The notes under the pieces were generated by a model, which was not told the origin of the DNA, made no database searches, and was given only the letters and a program-made list of their open reading frames with translations. A DNA stretch of 64,000 nt, from contig NZ_CP034767.1 in NCBI RefSeq assembly GCF_004005995.1, positions 1,426,001 to 1,490,000 on the forward strand. The letters run 5' to 3'. Of the stretch, positions 63,050-64,000 are shown in pieces. Numbering within the stretch: the first letter of the stretch is position 1; every line of letters begins with the position of its first letter. Source of the DNA: Devosia sp. 1566. GTDB lineage: Bacteria; Pseudomonadota; Alphaproteobacteria; Rhizobiales; Devosiaceae. Position numbers and translations under genes: made by a program.

Positions 63050-63302
63050 CGACCCGTCCTCCACCGGCCAACCGCCCGATCGCATCAAAGCAGATCAGTG
63101 TGACACTGCAACTCAACTTCCCGGCCTAGCTCGGGGGATGTAGACTGTGGCAGGCAAGCTGTTCGGGCCCAGTGCGGTCCAACAAATCGGGCAGGGGCTG
63201 TTGCAATCCGCGTCTGATTTCTCTAGATAGCAGCTTCCAGCCGTGCGGGTGTCCTGCGCGGCCTTTGGTTTTGCACCAAAACACCAAAGAGATGATTCGC
63301 TG

Positions 63303-63497
63303 ATGGCGCGTACGAACCCGATCACCTTCCTCCAGCAGGTTCGAACCGAAGTCAGCAAGGTGACTTGGCCCGGCCGCAACGAGGTGATGATCTCTACGAT
63401 CATGGTACTTGTGCTGGTTATGTTGGCCAGTCTGTTTTTCTTGTTGGCCGACCAGCTGATTTCGTGGCTGGTATCGCTGATGCTGTCGATCCGCTAA
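63303..63497 (+). CDS. secE: Preprotein translocase subunit SecE
   Basis: A 64-residue SecE with the conserved cytoplasmic helix FLQQVRTEVSKVTWPGRNEV (core VTWPGR) and a single transmembrane segment. It is the small essential subunit of the SecYEG channel in the inner membrane. Immediately followed by nusG in the standard bacterial order. The ATG at 63303 overlaps TGA-like context but has GAGATGATTCGC upstream as a weak ribosome-binding site. Confidence 0.95.
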   Translation: MARTNPITFLQQVRTEVSKVTWPGRNEVMISTIMVLVLVMLASLFFLLADQLISWLVSLMLSIR

Positions 63498-63536
63498 AGC
63501 GGTCGGCGAATAACCACTAGGGAGCGACGAGGCGGC

Positions 63537-64000
63537 ATGGCCAAGCGCTGGTATATCGTTCAGGCGTATTCGAACTTTGAGCGCAAGGTGGCGGAAGACA
63601 TTCGCCAGAAGGTTGCGCAAAAGAAGCTCGAGCATTTGTTCGAGGACGTGATCGTGCCGACCGAAAAGGTCACGGAGATCCGTCGTGGCCGCAAGGTCGA
63701 TGCCGAGCGCAAGTTCTTCCCCGGCTATGTGCTGGTAAAGATGGATATGACCGACGAGGCCTTCCACCTCATCAAGAATACCCCCAAGGTCACCGGTTTC
63801 CTCGGTTCGGACAACAAGCCGATGCCGATCTCGGAAAAGGAAGCCATGGCCATTCTGCAGCAGGTGCAGGAAGGCGTGGATCATCCCAAGCCGTCCGTGT
63901 CCTTCGAAGTGGGCGAGAATGTCCGCGTGTCGGATGGCCCCTTCGCCAGCTTCAATGGCGTGGTGGAGGAAGTCGACGAGGAGCGTTCGCGCCTCAAGGT
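63537..64000 (+). CDS. nusG: Transcription termination/antitermination protein NusG (partial)
   Basis: The first 154 residues of NusG, cut by the window edge. NGN domain begins AKRWYIVQAYSNFERKVAED. The conserved KFFPGYVLVKMDMTDEAFHL and TGFLGSDNKP follow, and the KOW domain begins with FEVGENVRVSDGPFASFNG. NusG binds RNA polymerase and links transcription with Rho and ribosomes. GGGAGCGACGAGGCGGC precedes the ATG, 39 bases after secE; one operon. Confidence 0.95.
   Translation, partial: MAKRWYIVQAYSNFERKVAEDIRQKVAQKKLEHLFEDVIVPTEKVTEIRRGRKVDAERKFFPGYVLVKMDMTDEAFHLIKNTPKVTGFLGSDNKPMPISEKEAMAILQQVQEGVDHPKPSVSFEVGENVRVSDGPFASFNGVVEEVDEERSRLK

Noticed and set aside
63126..63884. 252-residue minus-strand frame over secE and nusG
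   Set aside because: secE and nusG on the plus strand are unmistakable.

Overview
This window is GC-rich chromosomal DNA from an alphaproteobacterium, most likely Hyphomicrobiales and possibly Devosia-like. That placement is inferred from DUF2336, DUF983, DUF6894 and DUF1428 proteins, rhizobial-type NAD kinase, a PQQ alcohol dehydrogenase locus with its MoxJ-like partners, many ABC importers, and a tRNA-Trp/secE/nusG junction. No rRNA, CRISPR array, integrase or transposase was seen.

Layout. (1) 1-4.8 kb: end of an unknown gene, a small membrane protein, DUF2336, nadK (TTG start), tRNA-Thr, DUF983 and a DMT exporter. (2) 4.8-15.8 kb: a periplasmic quinoprotein region. It has a sorbosone/glucose-dehydrogenase-like protein, DUF4142, pseudoazurin with an apparent ATT start, an ABC-2 exporter pair, two MoxJ-like binding proteins, a c-type cytochrome, and a PQQ alcohol dehydrogenase with the DxD signature of lanthanide enzymes. 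A degenerate site-2-protease-like membrane protein and an alpha/beta hydrolase follow. (3) 16-22.6 kb: small proteins, a receiver-only regulator, manC, glutathione-dependent formaldehyde dehydrogenase (a plausible sink for aldehyde from region 2), YaiI, rlmB and tRNA-Tyr. (4) 22.8-31 kb: a sugar ABC importer whose first permease gene is frameshifted, two divergent Gfo/Idh oxidoreductases, a VOC protein and a FadR-type GntR regulator, with matching operator-like boxes. (5) 31-34.4 kb: histidine phosphatase plus NAD(P)H-hydrate dehydratase, then an ArsR/SRPBCC operon with a large symmetric operator. (6) 34.4-41.5 kb: one operon for import and hydrolysis of a sulfate ester (SsuABC-like importer, cytoplasmic sulfatase, formylglycine-generating enzyme, ClC channel). 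(7) 41.7-53.9 kb: an SBP/PP2C/DeoR/nagB/nagA operon facing two tandem importers of the FbpABC/AfuABC superfamily, read here as possible phosphosugar uptake and catabolism, followed by a Crp/Fnr regulator. (8) 54-64 kb: cold-shock protein, phnMN, a Tat/lipoprotein Hint protein, tRNA-Gly, a QueC-like unknown protein, HupE with a structured leader, MAPEG, tRNA-Trp, secE and the start of nusG.

At the largest scale, the four plus-strand tRNA genes Thr(TGT), Tyr(GTA), Gly(TCC) and Trp(CCA) followed by secE-nusG keep the order of the classic thrU-tyrU-glyT-thrT-tufB-secE-nusG cluster. Here they are separated by 20, 36 and 2.7 kb of metabolic cargo. The best candidate for an undescribed system is the 41.7-53.1 kb locus, where a YY-less 'iron' binding protein, a PP2C phosphatase, a DeoR regulator and an unusual nagB/nagA pair form one unit.
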